Positions 18,026 through 27,919 of a stretch of 64,000 nt of DNA are shown in pieces. The notes beneath the pieces were generated by a model. It saw nothing but the letters and a program-made list of their open reading frames with translations, was not told the DNA's origin and ran no database searches. A program made the translations under genes and the position numbers. Position 1 is the first letter of the stretch, and each line of letters starts with the position of its first letter. Source of the stretch: Mycolicibacter heraklionensis (GTDB lineage Bacteria; Actinomycetota; Actinomycetes; Mycobacteriales; Mycobacteriaceae); the NCBI RefSeq assembly GCF_001021505.1, contig NZ_LDPO01000004.1, forward strand, positions 62,001 to 126,000. The letters run 5' to 3'.

Positions 18026-20017
18026 TCAGCCGGCCCTGGTGAAGCCGTTGAGCCGCGCCGCGTCCTCGGTGGCGAACCAGATCTCGGCGAGGGTGTCGTC
18101 ATACAGGGCGTTCTGCGGCGTGTAGTAGAGCCCCGACCCGATGTTCGCCTTGATCGGGTAGCCAGTCGGCTGCTGGTACGGGTCGTCCAGCGGCAGGTGC
18201 ATCACCGGATGTACCGATTCGTCCATCCCGAACGTGCGCGTGTCCGCACTACCGCCGAAGGTGCGCGTGTCCGCACCACCGCCGAACCTGCGGGGCTCCG
18301 CGACAGAGCCGAACCCGCGCGGGTCCGGCCCGGCACCGCCGTGGCCCACGGCATGCCGACCGGTGCCGAAATCTTCTTCGGTCACCACCCGGGTGGGCGC
18401 GGTGTCGGCGTCGTCATCGTCGTCGGCTTCCGGCTCGGACTCGTGCTCGCCGTAGTGCAGCCACGGCGCATCCGGGATCGACGAAACCGGCAGCTCGGGC
18501 TCGGACGCATACGGCGACGCGCCATAGCGGCTCGGCAACCGGACCGTGCCCTCGTGCTCGCGGTGGTCCTCGCGCCGGTCGTGGTGGGCCCACTGCTCGT
18601 CATCGTCGTCGTAGTCGTCGGCGACCGGAGCCGGCACAGCGACCGGAGCGCCCGGCAGCACCGCGGCCGGCCGGCGCCGCTGCCACCACATCGCGGCCCC
18701 GGCGAGCGCGCCCAGCACCGCCAGTACCACGACCGGGATCAGCACCCACAGCCAGTTCCAGTGCGTCTCTTTGGCGACGCCGGTCGATGTGGCCTTACTG
18801 CCGTCAGGCAGGTTGGTCCCGGGAATCTGCAGGCCCGACAGCGATTGCGCCAGGTCGGCCGGTTCCGTGCTGAACGTGTTGGTGGCCTGGTTCCAGGCGA
18901 TCGATCCGCCGGTGAACTTCTGCGACACCACGTCACCGTCGACGGTCTGGTCACCCACCGGGGCGCCCAGCTTTCCAGACGCGCCGTCGAGCTTGTCCCA
19001 GGCCGCCTTCATCGCGCTGCGCACCACGAAGGCGCCGTTGTCGGGGCTGAAGAAGATCACCGGCTCGTCGTCGGCGGCGAACGAGTTGAACTTGCTGCCT
19101 GCGATGGCTCCGTCAGCCGTGCTGGTGATCGGGAAGCCCAGATCGCTGCCGGCCGGCCCGCCCAGCGACTCGTACTTGGCCAGCACGTCGCCTTCGACCG
19201 CGTTGGCTCCGGTGACCGGGCTGAAATAGACCTTGCCGTGGGCGAAGTCCTGGCCCGCGCCGCCGTTGTCGCCTATCGCGTACTGGCCGCCCTGCTTGGC
19301 CCCCAGCGCTCCGGCGGGACCGCCGGCGGTTCGCCAGGTCTGGTCGATGGCCGCTGTCGGGTCGACCTGGGCCTGTAGATCGGCCAGCTGCGCCGCCAGC
19401 TCGGGCGGAACCGTGGTGAAAGTCCTGGTCGCGCTGTCGAAGGACAATGTCCCGGCGCTGAACTTCTGGGTGACGACGGCGCCGTCGTAGCTCTCGTCCT
19501 CGACCGGCACGCCGAGCGCACCGGTAGAGCTGCCCAGCTTGTCCCAGCCGGCGTTGATCGGTCCGCGCACCACATGAGCGCCGTGCTCGGGCGTCCAGAA
19601 GATCACCGGGTTGTCGGCGCCGGACAGGATGGCCACCCGACTGCCGGGGACCAGCCCGGGCACTTCGTCGCTGCTGGGGAATCCGAGGCCGTTGTCCGCC
19701 GCGCCGCCCAGCGCCTCGTACTTGTCCAGGATCGCGCCGTAGAGCGCCTTGGCGCCGGTTTCGGGCGTGAAGAAGACGGTGCCACCGGCGAAGTCCTGGG
19801 CGAACCCGACGCCGGCCGGGTGCACATCCCCCTTGGGGGCGCCCAGCGGCGATCCGTCGCCGCCGGCCGCCTGCCATGCCGCCGTGATGGCGTCGTGGGC
19901 ATCGCTGTCGGGCGTCGCCGCGGCGGTCTGCACCGACAAGAGCACGGTGACCGTCGCTGCCAGGCCGAGCGCCATGCGCACCGCCGTCTTGCCGAACCGA
20001 TCTTTCCGACTAGTCAC
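18026..20017 (-). CDS. LGFP-repeat cell-surface membrane protein (Rv2721c-like)
   Basis: A 663-residue protein. It has a cleavable-looking signal peptide (about 1-35, VRMALGLAATVTVLLSV then AAATP) and then five or six LGFP-type repeats of about 50 residues to ~385 (GSPLGAPKG, NGLGFPSSD, GALGVPVED, GALGAKQGG, SDLGFPITS, GKLGAPVGD). One membrane helix follows near 420-445, with an acidic, proline/arginine-rich cytoplasmic tail. LGFP repeats occur in corynebacterial and mycobacterial envelope proteins and are thought to contact the mycolate-arabinogalactan layer. It is convergent with lexA. Confidence 0.88.
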   Translation of the reverse strand: MTSRKDRFGKTAVRMALGLAATVTVLLSVQTAAATPDSDAHDAITAAWQAAGGDGSPLGAPKGDVHPAGVGFAQDFAGGTVFFTPETGAKALYGAILDKYEALGGAADNGLGFPSSDEVPGLVPGSRVAILSGADNPVIFWTPEHGAHVVRGPINAGWDKLGSSTGALGVPVEDESYDGAVVTQKFSAGTLSFDSATRTFTTVPPELAAQLADLQAQVDPTAAIDQTWRTAGGPAGALGAKQGGQYAIGDNGGAGQDFAHGKVYFSPVTGANAVEGDVLAKYESLGGPAGSDLGFPITSTADGAIAGSKFNSFAADDEPVIFFSPDNGAFVVRSAMKAAWDKLDGASGKLGAPVGDQTVDGDVVSQKFTGGSIAWNQATNTFSTEPADLAQSLSGLQIPGTNLPDGSKATSTGVAKETHWNWLWVLIPVVVLAVLGALAGAAMWWQRRRPAAVLPGAPVAVPAPVADDYDDDDEQWAHHDRREDHREHEGTVRLPSRYGASPYASEPELPVSSIPDAPWLHYGEHESEPEADDDDDADTAPTRVVTEEDFGTGRHAVGHGGAGPDPRGFGSVAEPRRFGGGADTRTFGGSADTRTFGMDESVHPVMHLPLDDPYQQPTGYPIKANIGSGLYYTPQNALYDDTLAEIWFATEDAARLNGFTRAG

Positions 20018-20179
20018 CAGCCCTCCCAGGCATCATTATCGACGTTATCGACGCAAATGTTTCCGGCATAGACTTTCCCGCAATCGGCCCGTGTTTCGAA
20101 GCCAAGTCATCGATATTGCGGAAACAGATACCCACCCGATGCTGAAATGATGCGAAAGCCGGCGCCCGGAACGGAACGA

Positions 20180-20210
20180 GGGGCGCTACCAAACCTGCAG
20201 GTAGCGCCCC
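20180..20210. terminator. Perfect 11-bp hairpin downstream of fadE20
   Basis: GGGGCGCTACC (20180-20190) and GGTAGCGCCCC (20200-20210) form a perfect 11-base stem with a nine-base loop. It lies 46 bases beyond the fadE20 stop (minus strand), in the gap before the LGFP gene promoter. A terminator role is likely. The rest of this 238-base gap shows nothing else I can identify. Confidence 0.7.
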
Positions 20211-20255
20211 TTGCAGCACCCAGTTGGGCGCCGTAATCGTTCCCGGTTGCCTCGG

Positions 20256-21416
20256 CTAGACGCCGAGGCTGCGGCCGATGATCTCTTTCATGATCTCGGT
20301 GGTGCCGCCGTAAATGGTCTGAACGCGGGCATCCAGATAAGCCCGCGCGACCGGGTATTCGCGCATGTAGCCGTATCCGCCGTGCAGCTGCAGGCAGCGG
20401 TCGATCAGGTGCACCTGCTTCTCGGTGGAGTACCACTTGGCCATCGCTGCCTGCTCCACCGTCAGCTTCTTGTCCAGGTGCAGCTTGATGAACTCGTCGA
20501 CCATCATCCGCACCACGGTTGCCTCGGTGGCCAGCTCGGCCAGCAGGAACCGGCTGTTCTGGAAGCTGCCGATCGGCTTGCCGAACGCTTTACGTTCCTT
20601 GGTGTACTGGATCGTCTGCTCCAAGACCGCCTCCATGGCGCCGGCGGCCATGATCGCGATCGAGATCCGTTCCTGCGGCAGGTTCTGCATCAGGTAGATG
20701 AAGCCCATGCCCTCCTGGCCGAGCAGGTTCTCCACCGGGACGTGCACGTCGGTGAACGACAGCTCGGCGGTGTCCTGGGCGTCCAAACCGATCTTGTCCA
20801 GGTGCCGGCCCCGTTCGAAGCCCTCCATCCCGCGCTCGACCACCAGCAGGGAGAACCCCTGCGCGCCCTTGTCGGGGTCGGTCTGGGCGACCACGATCAC
20901 CAGGTCGGAGTGGATGCCGTTGGTGATGAACGTCTTGGAGCCGTTGAGCACGTAGTGGTCGCCCTGCTTGACGGCGCGGGTCTTGATGCCCTGCAGGTCG
21001 CTGCCGGTGCCCGGCTCGGTCATCGCGATCGCGGTGATCAGCTCACCGGTGCAGAACTTGGGCAGCCAGCGCTGCTTCTGCTCCTCGTTGCACAGTTCCA
21101 GCAGGTACGGCGCGCAGACGTCGTTGTGCAGGCTGAATCCCAGGCCGCTGTAGCGGCCCGCGGTGACTTCCTCGGTGATGATCGTGTTGTACCGGAAGTC
21201 CGGGTTGCCGCCGCCGCCGTACTCCTCCGGGACGGCCATGCCCAGGAAGCCCTGTTTGCCGGCTTCGAGCCACACCGAGCGGTCGACGATCTTGGCCTTC
21301 TCCCACTCCTCCTGGTAGGGAGCAGCGTGCCGGTCCAGGAAGGCGCGGAACGACTCCCGGAACAGCTCGTGCTCGGGCTCGAACAGGGTTCGCTGGTACT
21401 TCACTGCGGCACTCAT
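20256..21416 (-). CDS. fadE20: Acyl-CoA dehydrogenase FadE20
   Basis: A 386-residue FAD-dependent acyl-CoA dehydrogenase for the first step of beta-oxidation. Features include the AMTEPGTGSDL flavin/substrate signature (about 130-140), FITNGIHSDLVIV, the late LHGGYGYMREYPVAR segment and the C-terminal YGGTTEIMKEIIGR, where this family usually places or flanks the catalytic glutamate region. ATG at 21416 follows GGAGGTCAGGCA. A perfect inverted repeat sits about 42 bases upstream. In M. tuberculosis Rv2722 and Rv2723 lie nearby; neither is present here. Confidence 0.9.
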   Translation of the reverse strand: MSAAVKYQRTLFEPEHELFRESFRAFLDRHAAPYQEEWEKAKIVDRSVWLEAGKQGFLGMAVPEEYGGGGNPDFRYNTIITEEVTAGRYSGLGFSLHNDVCAPYLLELCNEEQKQRWLPKFCTGELITAIAMTEPGTGSDLQGIKTRAVKQGDHYVLNGSKTFITNGIHSDLVIVVAQTDPDKGAQGFSLLVVERGMEGFERGRHLDKIGLDAQDTAELSFTDVHVPVENLLGQEGMGFIYLMQNLPQERISIAIMAAGAMEAVLEQTIQYTKERKAFGKPIGSFQNSRFLLAELATEATVVRMMVDEFIKLHLDKKLTVEQAAMAKWYSTEKQVHLIDRCLQLHGGYGYMREYPVARAYLDARVQTIYGGTTEIMKEIIGRSLGV

Positions 21417-21457
21417 TGCCTGACCTCCGGTCGACGGATCTTTCCGACGAGAATAGA

Positions 21458-21473
21458 CCAACCGGATGGTTGG
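21458..21473. promoter_or_regulatory. Perfect palindrome upstream of fadE20, candidate operator
   Basis: CCAACC(GGAT)GGTTGG is a perfect 6-4-6 inverted repeat in the 81-base gap between fadE20 and the helicase gene. Size and placement suit a TetR-type lipid-responsive regulator, but the regulator is unknown. Confidence 0.5.
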
Positions 21474-21497
21474 GCAGCTCAGTGGTGGGTGTCGGCG

Positions 21498-22850
21498 CTA
21501 GCGCCCGGCCGTGGTGGCCGCCGAGGCCCGGCCACCGCCCCGCTGCCGGCGCCGGGCGTCGACCTGGCCAGCCGGCTGCTGAGCACCGCCACCGCCACGG
21601 CGGCGGCGCGGGCGGCCGGGTTGGCCCGGCGACGTCTTGGCACGGCCCGGCGGGGCCTTCGGGGCCACCGGGGCCGGCGCCCGCAACGGCGCGACCTCCC
21701 CCACCAACTCGAGTACCGAAACCGAATCGGCGGCCACCTGTTGCGGAGCGACGGAGATGCCCGCGCGACGCAACAGCACCTGGGTCTCCTTGCGCTGCTC
21801 GGGCAGGACGACGGTGACGACGTCTCCGGCGCTGCCGGCCCGCGCCGTGCGCCCGGAACGGTGCAAGTAAGCCTTGTGCTCGGCGGGCGGATCCACGTGC
21901 ACCACCAATTCGACCTCATCGACGTGGACACCACGCGCGGCGATGTCGGTGGCCACCAGGACCCGGACGTCCCCGTCGGCGAAAGCCGCGAGATTGCGCT
22001 CGCGGGCCGGCTGCGACAGGTTGCCGTGCAGATCGACCGACGGCACGCCGGACTCGGTGAGCTGCCGAGCAAGCTTGCGGGCCTGATGTTTGGTACGCAG
22101 GAACAGGATTCGTCGCCCGGTGCCCGATGCCAGCAGCTGTACCAGGTCCTTCTTGTCCTGCAGCCCGGAGACGTGGAACACGTGATGGGTCATCGCGGGA
22201 GGGGGCGCGTCGAGTTCATCGACGGAGTGCGACACCGGATTCCGCAAGAAACGCCGTACCAGCTTGTCGACGCCGTTGTCCAGGGTCGCCGAAAACAGCA
22301 GTCGCTGACCGGTTTCGGAGGTGGCGGCCAGAATGCGGGTGACCCCGGGCAGGAAGCCGAGGTCGGCCATGTGGTCGGCTTCATCCAGCACGCTGATGCG
22401 TACCGCGTCCAGGGTGATCAGCCGCTGCTTCATCAGGTCCTCGAGCCGGCCCGGGCAGGCCACCACGATGTCGGCGCCTGCGTTGAGCGCAGCCACCTGC
22501 CGGCTCTGCGCCACCCCGCCGAAGATGGTTGTCACCTTCAGCCCACTGGCCGCCGCCAACGGTTCCAGCGTTGCGGCGATCTGGGTGGCCAGTTCGCGGG
22601 TGGGGGCCAGCACCAGACCGCTCGGCCGGGCGGGGCGCCGCTTCTCGCCGGCCAGCCGAACTACCAGCGGCAGCGAGAAGGCCAGCGTCTTGCCGCTGCC
22701 GGTCTTGCCCCGGCCGAGCACGTCACGGCCGGCCAGACTGTCGGGCAGGGTCGCGACCTGGATGGGAAAAGGAGCAGCAATGCCGCGGTCGGCGAGCACA
22801 CCGACAAGTGCGGCGGGCACGCCGAGGTCGGCGAAGGAATTGGTAGTCAT
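21498..22850 (-). CDS. DEAD-box ATP-dependent RNA helicase (RhlE-like)
   Basis: A 450-residue helicase with all motifs: Q-motif FPIQ near 29, motif I GKTGSGKT (about 47-54), Ia APTRELA, motif II LDEADHMADL, motif III SATL, motif V LVATDIAARGVHV and motif VI HRSGRTARAG. The C-terminal 90 residues are a basic, glycine/arginine/proline-rich RNA-binding tail. RNA unwinding in ribosome assembly or mRNA decay is likely. ATG at 22850 opens the conserved MTTNSFADLG. M. tuberculosis lacks a helicase at this position (its RhlE-like gene is elsewhere). A 215-base gap upstream could hold a long leader. Confidence 0.9.
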   Translation of the reverse strand: MTTNSFADLGVPAALVGVLADRGIAAPFPIQVATLPDSLAGRDVLGRGKTGSGKTLAFSLPLVVRLAGEKRRPARPSGLVLAPTRELATQIAATLEPLAAASGLKVTTIFGGVAQSRQVAALNAGADIVVACPGRLEDLMKQRLITLDAVRISVLDEADHMADLGFLPGVTRILAATSETGQRLLFSATLDNGVDKLVRRFLRNPVSHSVDELDAPPPAMTHHVFHVSGLQDKKDLVQLLASGTGRRILFLRTKHQARKLARQLTESGVPSVDLHGNLSQPARERNLAAFADGDVRVLVATDIAARGVHVDEVELVVHVDPPAEHKAYLHRSGRTARAGSAGDVVTVVLPEQRKETQVLLRRAGISVAPQQVAADSVSVLELVGEVAPLRAPAPVAPKAPPGRAKTSPGQPGRPRRRRGGGGAQQPAGQVDARRRQRGGGRASAATTAGR

Positions 22851-23065
22851 GACATGCCTTTCCGGCATCGGCTGTGCGGCAGAGGCGCCACGACGGCGCC
22901 GATCTGTCTGCAACACAGGGGTTGGCGAAATTGCCTGTTGGCAATAACTTTCGCCGCGAGAAGAGCTCCACACGCCAGCTGAATCGGCACCAGGGGGCCG
23001 CGACGGCGGTGAGTAAGCGTTCCACGACGCGTGAGCACCAGCCTATCGCACCGGCGCGAGAATGC

Positions 23066-24475
23066 CTAAAACGCGGCGAATTCCCGCAGACTGGCCGCCA
23101 GCGCGGCGGGAACCCGTGCGCGGATGCGGGTACCGCCCTCGCCGTGCTCGGCCTGCTGCACCCGGCCCTGTTCATGCACCCTGGCCACCAAATCACCACG
23201 ACCGTAAGGGATGACGACATCGACCGCGGTGTCGACCGGCGCCACTAGCTGGCTCATCCGTTGGCGCAGCGCGTCGATGCCCTCGCCGGTGTGCGCTGAG
23301 ACGAACACCGCTTCCGGCAGGGCGCGGCGCAACTGGGCCAACGCGAGGTCTCCGGCGGCATCAATCTTGTTGACCACCAAAAGTTCCGGGGCAGACCGAC
23401 CATTATGTTCGGCGATGACTTCGGAGATCACCTCGCGCACCGCGCTGATCTGCGCGAGCGGCGCGGGGTCGGAGCCGTCGACCACATGCACCAGCAGGTC
23501 GGCGTCGGCGACCTCCTCCAGCGTGGAACGGAACGCCTCCACCAACTGGGTGGGCAGATGCCGCACGAACCCGACTGTGTCGGTCAACACAAACGGCCGC
23601 TCGTCGTCGAATTGCCCACGGCGCGTAGTGGGTTCCAATGTGGCGAACAGTGCATCCTGAACCAGCACTCCGGCACCGGTCAGTGCGTTGAGCAAGCTGG
23701 ACTTGCCGGCGTTGGTGTAGCCGACGATCGCCACCGAAGGGACGTCACTGTGCCGGCGGCGGCTACGCTGGGTGTCGCGCACCTGCTTCATCGCCTTGAT
23801 TTCGCGGCGCAGCTTGGACATCCGTTCCCGGATCCGGCGCCGGTCGGTTTCGATCTTCGTCTCACCCGGACCGCGGGTGCCGACCCCGCCGCCGGCGCCG
23901 CCGGCCCGCCCACCGGCCTGCCGCGACATCGACTCACCCCAGCCGCGCAACCGCGGCAGCATGTACTGCATCTGCGCGAGCGCCACCTGCGCCTTGCCTT
24001 CGGCGCTGGTGGCGTGCTGGGCGAAGATGTCGAGAATCAGCGCGGTGCGGTCGATCACCTTGACCTTGACCGCCTTTTCCAGTGCGGTCAGCTGCGCCGG
24101 GGACAGCTCACCATCGCAGATGACGGTGTCGGCGCCGGTGGCCAGCACCATCTCCCGTAACTCCTGGGCCTTGCCGGAGCCGATGTAGGTGGCCGGGTCG
24201 GGCCGTTCGCGACGCTGGATCAGACCCTCGAGCACTTCTGAGCCGGCGGTTTCGGCCAACGCCGCCAGTTCCACCATGCTGGCGTCGGCCTCGGCGGCGG
24301 TGCCCTCGGTCCACACCCCGACCAGCACCACCCGCTCCAGGCGCAGTTGGCGGTATTCGACCTCGGAGATGTCGGCGAGCTCGGTGGACAGCCCGGCGAC
24401 CCGGCGCAGCGCAGCGCGGTCGTCGAGGTTCAGCTCACCGGTGCTGGGCTGTTGCCTCGAGTCGGGGTGGCTCAC
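23066..24475 (-). CDS. hflX: Ribosome-associated GTPase HflX
   Basis: A 469-residue GTPase that splits stalled or hibernating 70S ribosomes. The N-terminal HflX domain carries [10 protein letters not shown] and the glycine-rich [17 protein letters not shown] linker. The G domain has G1 [10 protein letters not shown]2 ATLEPTTR, G3 [10 protein letters not shown] and G4 NKID. A C-terminal ~70-residue domain follows. GTG at 24475 overlaps the dapF stop by four bases (GTGA), so the two are translationally coupled. dapF and miaA form one run with it. Confidence 0.95.
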   Translation of the reverse strand: MSHPDSRQQPSTGELNLDDRAALRRVAGLSTELADISEVEYRQLRLERVVLVGVWTEGTAAEADASMVELAALAETAGSEVLEGLIQRRERPDPATYIGSGKAQELREMVLATGADTVICDGELSPAQLTALEKAVKVKVIDRTALILDIFAQHATSAEGKAQVALAQMQYMLPRLRGWGESMSRQAGGRAGGAGGGVGTRGPGETKIETDRRRIRERMSKLRREIKAMKQVRDTQRSRRRHSDVPSVAIVGYTNAGKSSLLNALTGAGVLVQDALFATLEPTTRRGQFDDERPFVLTDTVGFVRHLPTQLVEAFRSTLEEVADADLLVHVVDGSDPAPLAQISAVREVISEVIAEHNGRSAPELLVVNKIDAAGDLALAQLRRALPEAVFVSAHTGEGIDALRQRMSQLVAPVDTAVDVVIPYGRGDLVARVHEQGRVQQAEHGEGGTRIRARVPAALAASLREFAAF

Positions 24476-25350
24476 TGCGCCGCCCACCACCTCGGAGCGA
24501 TGTCGCCACGCGCCACCAGTTCCGACGGACCGCGCAGGTAGCTGCCGGCCTCGGTGACGGTGACGCTGACCTGCCCGCCGGGGATGTTGACCCGCAGCGT
24601 GCCGGTCGAGGCTCCGGTATGGGCCAGGGCCGCCACGACGGCGGCCACCGTGCCGGTGCCGCACGAGCGGGTCTCGCCGACGCCGCGCTCATGCACCCGC
24701 ATCGCTACCGCGCCGTCCCGCGGCGCGGTCAGGATCTCCACGTTCACCCCGTTCGGGAACTGGGCGGTGTCGAACGACACCGGCGCCCCGACATCCAGGG
24801 CGGCCAGCTCGGCCTCGGACAACTCCGGAGCCACACAGGCCAGGTGTGGGTTGCCGACGTCGACGCCCAGACCCGCGAACCGCCGCCCGCCGACCAGTGC
24901 CTCGAATGCCGGGCCGGAACTCCCGAGCAGGTTCGGCTTGCCCATGTCGACGGTCACGTCGGCACGCACGTCGTCGGCGTGGTGCACGATCACCGGTCGC
25001 GGCCCGGCCAGCGAGCCGACGACGAACTCATCGCGGGATTCCAGGCCGGCGGCGCGTAGGTAGTGCGCGAAGACCCGGACGCCGTTGCCGCACATCTCGG
25101 CCACCGAGCCGTCGGCGTTGCGGTAGTCCATGAACCAGTCGCCGGGCGCCACCCCTTCGGGCAGCTGGTCGAGCACCCCCGCGGCCGACGCCGCGCCGGC
25201 GGTGGTCACCCGCAACAGACCGTCGGCGCCCAGCCCACGGCGGCGGTCGCACAGCGCGGCCACCGCAGCAGGAGTCAGCTCCAGTGCCGCGTCGAGGTCC
25301 GGCAGCAACACGAAGTCGTTCTGGGTGCCGTGGCCCTTGGCGAAAAGCAT
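24472..25350 (-). CDS. dapF: Diaminopimelate epimerase
   Basis: A 292-residue PLP-independent epimerase converting LL- to meso-diaminopimelate for lysine and peptidoglycan. The two catalytic cysteines are visible at Cys87 (MCGNGVR) and Cys230 (SCGTGT), along with GNPHLA and [11 protein letters not shown] at 25350 opens the conserved [11 protein letters not shown]. It lies four bases after miaA and overlaps hflX. dapA, from the same pathway, is at 55.6 kb. Confidence 0.96.
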   Translation of the reverse strand: MLFAKGHGTQNDFVLLPDLDAALELTPAAVAALCDRRRGLGADGLLRVTTAGAASAAGVLDQLPEGVAPGDWFMDYRNADGSVAEMCGNGVRVFAHYLRAAGLESRDEFVVGSLAGPRPVIVHHADDVRADVTVDMGKPNLLGSSGPAFEALVGGRRFAGLGVDVGNPHLACVAPELSEAELAALDVGAPVSFDTAQFPNGVNVEILTAPRDGAVAMRVHERGVGETRSCGTGTVAAVVAALAHTGASTGTLRVNIPGGQVSVTVTEAGSYLRGPSELVARGDIAPRWWAAQ

Positions 25351-25354
25351 GTGC

Positions 25355-26269
25355 TCAGGATACGTGCCGCACCGCGGCCAGCGCGGCGTCCAGCAGGCCG
25401 CCGGCCGCGGCATCGAGCCACTGGATGCGGTGGTCGCGGCGGAACCAGGATCGCTGCCGACGTACGTAACGGCGAGTGCCGATGAAGGTCTGGTCCCGGG
25501 CAGCCGCAAGATCCCGGTCGTCGCCGCCCGCATCAAGCGCGGCGATCACCTGGGCGTAGCCCAATGCTCTGGCGGCGGTGACCCCGTCCCGCAACCCCGA
25601 CTCCAGCAGTCCCTGGACTTCGGCGACCAGCCCCTGAGCGAACATGGTGTCGGTGCGGGCCGCCAATCGCTCATCGAGAATGACTGTGTCGCAGTCCAAT
25701 CCGAGAATCACGGTGTCCCAGCGCGGCGCGCCGATAGTGGGTGCGGAGGCGGCGAACGGCTGCCCGGTCAGCTCCACCACCTCCAGCGCCCGCACGATCC
25801 GCCTGCCGTCGGTGGGCAGGATTGCCGCGGCAGCAGCGGGGTCGGCGCCGGCCAGTTCGGCATGCATCGCGGCGACCCCGACCTCGGCCAACCGCTGCTC
25901 GTAGCGGGCTCGCACCACCGGATCGGTGGCCGGGAAAGACCAGTCGTCGAGCAGGGCCTGCAGATAGAGCATCGACCCGCCGACGATGATCGGCACCGCG
26001 CCGCGGTCCATGATCGCCTCGACATCCGCCGCCGCGGCCTGCTGATAGCGGGCCACCGTCGCCGTCTGTACGACGTCGAGCACATCGAGTTGATGATGCG
26101 GGATGCCGCCACGCTCGGCCGGCGGCAGTTTCGCGGTGCCGATGTCCATGCCGCGGTAGAGCTGCATGGCGTCGGCGTTCACGATCTCGCCGCCCAGCCG
26201 CGCGGCCAGGTCCAGCGCCAGTTGTGATTTGCCGGTGCCGGTGGGCCCGACGACCGCGATCGGCCTCAC
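25355..26269 (-). CDS. miaA: tRNA dimethylallyltransferase
   Basis: A 304-residue enzyme transferring a dimethylallyl group to N6 of A37 in tRNAs reading UNN codons. MiaB (31.6 kb) acts on the product. It shows the P-loop [11 protein letters not shown] (8-18), the substrate motif [33 protein letters not shown] and a C-terminal [17 protein letters not shown] at 26269 overlaps the previous gene's stop by four bases (GTGA). Confidence 0.96.
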   Translation of the reverse strand: MRPIAVVGPTGTGKSQLALDLAARLGGEIVNADAMQLYRGMDIGTAKLPPAERGGIPHHQLDVLDVVQTATVARYQQAAAADVEAIMDRGAVPIIVGGSMLYLQALLDDWSFPATDPVVRARYEQRLAEVGVAAMHAELAGADPAAAAAILPTDGRRIVRALEVVELTGQPFAASAPTIGAPRWDTVILGLDCDTVILDERLAARTDTMFAQGLVAEVQGLLESGLRDGVTAARALGYAQVIAALDAGGDDRDLAAARDQTFIGTRRYVRRQRSWFRRDHRIQWLDAAAGGLLDAALAAVRHVS

Positions 26270-26934
26270 GGCTGCCAGACCCCCACGAAGTAGCCGACTC
26301 CGTACGGGGCGTCCCGGTAGAGCTGCGTGACACCGCGCGGTGCGGTGCCGACCAGCCCGGCCAGGGCCGCGAACCCCGCCCGCCCGACGACCTGCGGCGG
26401 CAACCCGGTCAGTGCGGCGACGTCGCCGCCGGCCAGCGCGTCGTCCAGGGCGCGCTGGCGCTCGACGTCGGCCGGGTGGTGCCCGCCCGGGGCTGCCGGG
26501 CTCACGGTGTTGGCGCCGTCGGCAAGCACCAGCACGCCGGTGAGCTCGCCACCTCGGTCAATCTCGGTGCGCAGCCGCCCACCGGTGGCCAACGCCGCGC
26601 CCGGATCGGCGCAGCAGTGCACCACCACCTCGGCGTCCGGACAGACCTGACCGCGCACCCATCCGGCGACCAGTGCACACAACGGCAGATCGACGGGGTG
26701 CTGGGCGCCCGGTGACAACCGCACCGCGACGTCGGCGCCGAATCCGGCGAAACTGCCGGCACTGTCGGGCCCGTACACCGCATCCGGTCCGGCACCGACG
26801 GCCACCCAGCTGGCCGGCAGCGACCGGGCAGCGACCAGCGCTGCGGCCCGCAACTCGGCGGCCTCGGCGGCGGCGCCGGCCAGCTCGGGCACCAGCACCG
26901 GCGCCGACGGCATGATCGCGATCGGTCCCAGCAC
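26266..26934 (-). CDS. Conserved protein, class III extradiol dioxygenase-like fold (Rv2728c-like)
   Basis: About 222 residues, alanine-rich, opening [18 protein letters not shown] and containing a central [12 protein letters not shown], typical of the LigB-like/AMMECR1-associated superfamily. Histidines that would bind metal are few, so activity is uncertain. GTG at 26934 is preferred; TTG at 26943 is an alternative just after the upstream gene's stop. It is tightly packed between the DMT-type membrane gene and miaA. M. tuberculosis has the same order. Confidence 0.7.
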   Translation of the reverse strand: MLGPIAIMPSAPVLVPELAGAAAEAAELRAAALVAARSLPASWVAVGAGPDAVYGPDSAGSFAGFGADVAVRLSPGAQHPVDLPLCALVAGWVRGQVCPDAEVVVHCCADPGAALATGGRLRTEIDRGGELTGVLVLADGANTVSPAAPGGHHPADVERQRALDDALAGGDVAALTGLPPQVVGRAGFAALAGLVGTAPRGVTQLYRDAPYGVGYFVGVWQP

Positions 26935-26944
26935 GGCACCCAAG

Positions 26945-27862
26945 CTAGCTGCTGGTCGGCGCAGCCACCGGCTCGGCCAGGTCGGCGCCGGCATCGGCGA
27001 CGATGGTGGCTGCCTCACCGCGGGCCAGTGCCGCCGTGGCGATCACGATCAGCACCACCCCGATGATGACCGCAACGTCCTCTGCGCCGCCGGCCTGAAT
27101 GGTCTCGTTGAGCAGCAGTACGCCCAGCGCACTGGCCACCAGCGGTTTGGCCACGGTCATGGTCGGCATGGACGCGGTCAGCGCACCGGCCCGAAACGCC
27201 GACTGCTGGAAGATCATCCCGGCCAGCGTCGCCACCAGCCAGGGCGCCAGGGCGGGTGCCCGCAGCACCGCGGCGACGCCGTCGGCCTTGAGCACCTCCA
27301 CCAGAACCTTCGTCAGCAAGGCGAACACCGCCAGCGAGGTACCGGCCACCACCGCCAGCAGTACCGCCGCGGCCGGCCGGCCCTTGTAGATCCGGGCGGC
27401 CAGCACACAGCCCACGAGCACCGCCGCCAGCACCACCGACACGATGATCCAGGTGATCGCCGGCGCGTGGCGCTTGCCTTCGGTCGGGTCGCCGACGACC
27501 ACCACCACCGCCAGCGCCGACGCCAGCAGGATGGCCCAGATCCATTCCCAGTTGGTCACCCGGCGATGGGTCAGCCAGGCATACATCGGCAGCGCGAACA
27601 GCAGCGCGGTCACCTGCAAACCGGTGACCAGCATCACCGAACCGACCGCCAGCGCCACCGCCTGCAGGGCGTAGTTGGCCACCGCCGCAGCACCGCCACC
27701 CCACCACCGCGGGTCGCGCAGCGACAGCCAGAACAGCTCCAGGTGGCCTACCTGCTGGTCGGTGATCTCCTGGGCCGACCGCTGGCGGATCACGTCGCCG
27801 ATCGCGGACGCCAATGCAGCGCACAGCGCGAGCAACGCCGCTAGGACGTTTCCTGTCGACAT
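26945..27862 (-). CDS. DMT-type integral membrane protein (Rv2729c-like)
   Basis: A 305-residue protein with nine or ten predicted membrane segments and an internal two-fold look typical of the drug/metabolite transporter (EamA-like) superfamily. Marked stretches are SAIGDVIRQRSAQE, TGLQVTALLFALPMYA and FRAGALTASMPTMTVAKPL. GAGGAGGGGGTC precedes the ATG. The gene upstream is a clear paralogue sharing SxxSxxDVIxQRSA and FRAGxLTASxPTxTV. Substrate unknown. Confidence 0.83.
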   Translation of the reverse strand: MSTGNVLAALLALCAALASAIGDVIRQRSAQEITDQQVGHLELFWLSLRDPRWWGGGAAAVANYALQAVALAVGSVMLVTGLQVTALLFALPMYAWLTHRRVTNWEWIWAILLASALAVVVVVGDPTEGKRHAPAITWIIVSVVLAAVLVGCVLAARIYKGRPAAAVLLAVVAGTSLAVFALLTKVLVEVLKADGVAAVLRAPALAPWLVATLAGMIFQQSAFRAGALTASMPTMTVAKPLVASALGVLLLNETIQAGGAEDVAVIIGVVLIVIATAALARGEAATIVADAGADLAEPVAAPTSS

Positions 27863-27919
27863 GACCCCCTCCTCAGAGGGGCAACGATACCCGCTGTTCA
27901 CCTTCCCGCCGGGTAACCG

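Noticed and set aside
20018..20255. Possible missing Rv2722-like small gene
   Set aside because: Apart from the hairpin at 20180-20210 no frame with coding character is seen.
20211..22982. A 923-codon open frame on the plus strand
   Set aside because: It lies antisense to fadE20 and the helicase, whose motifs are complete. GC-rich codon bias opens such shadow frames.
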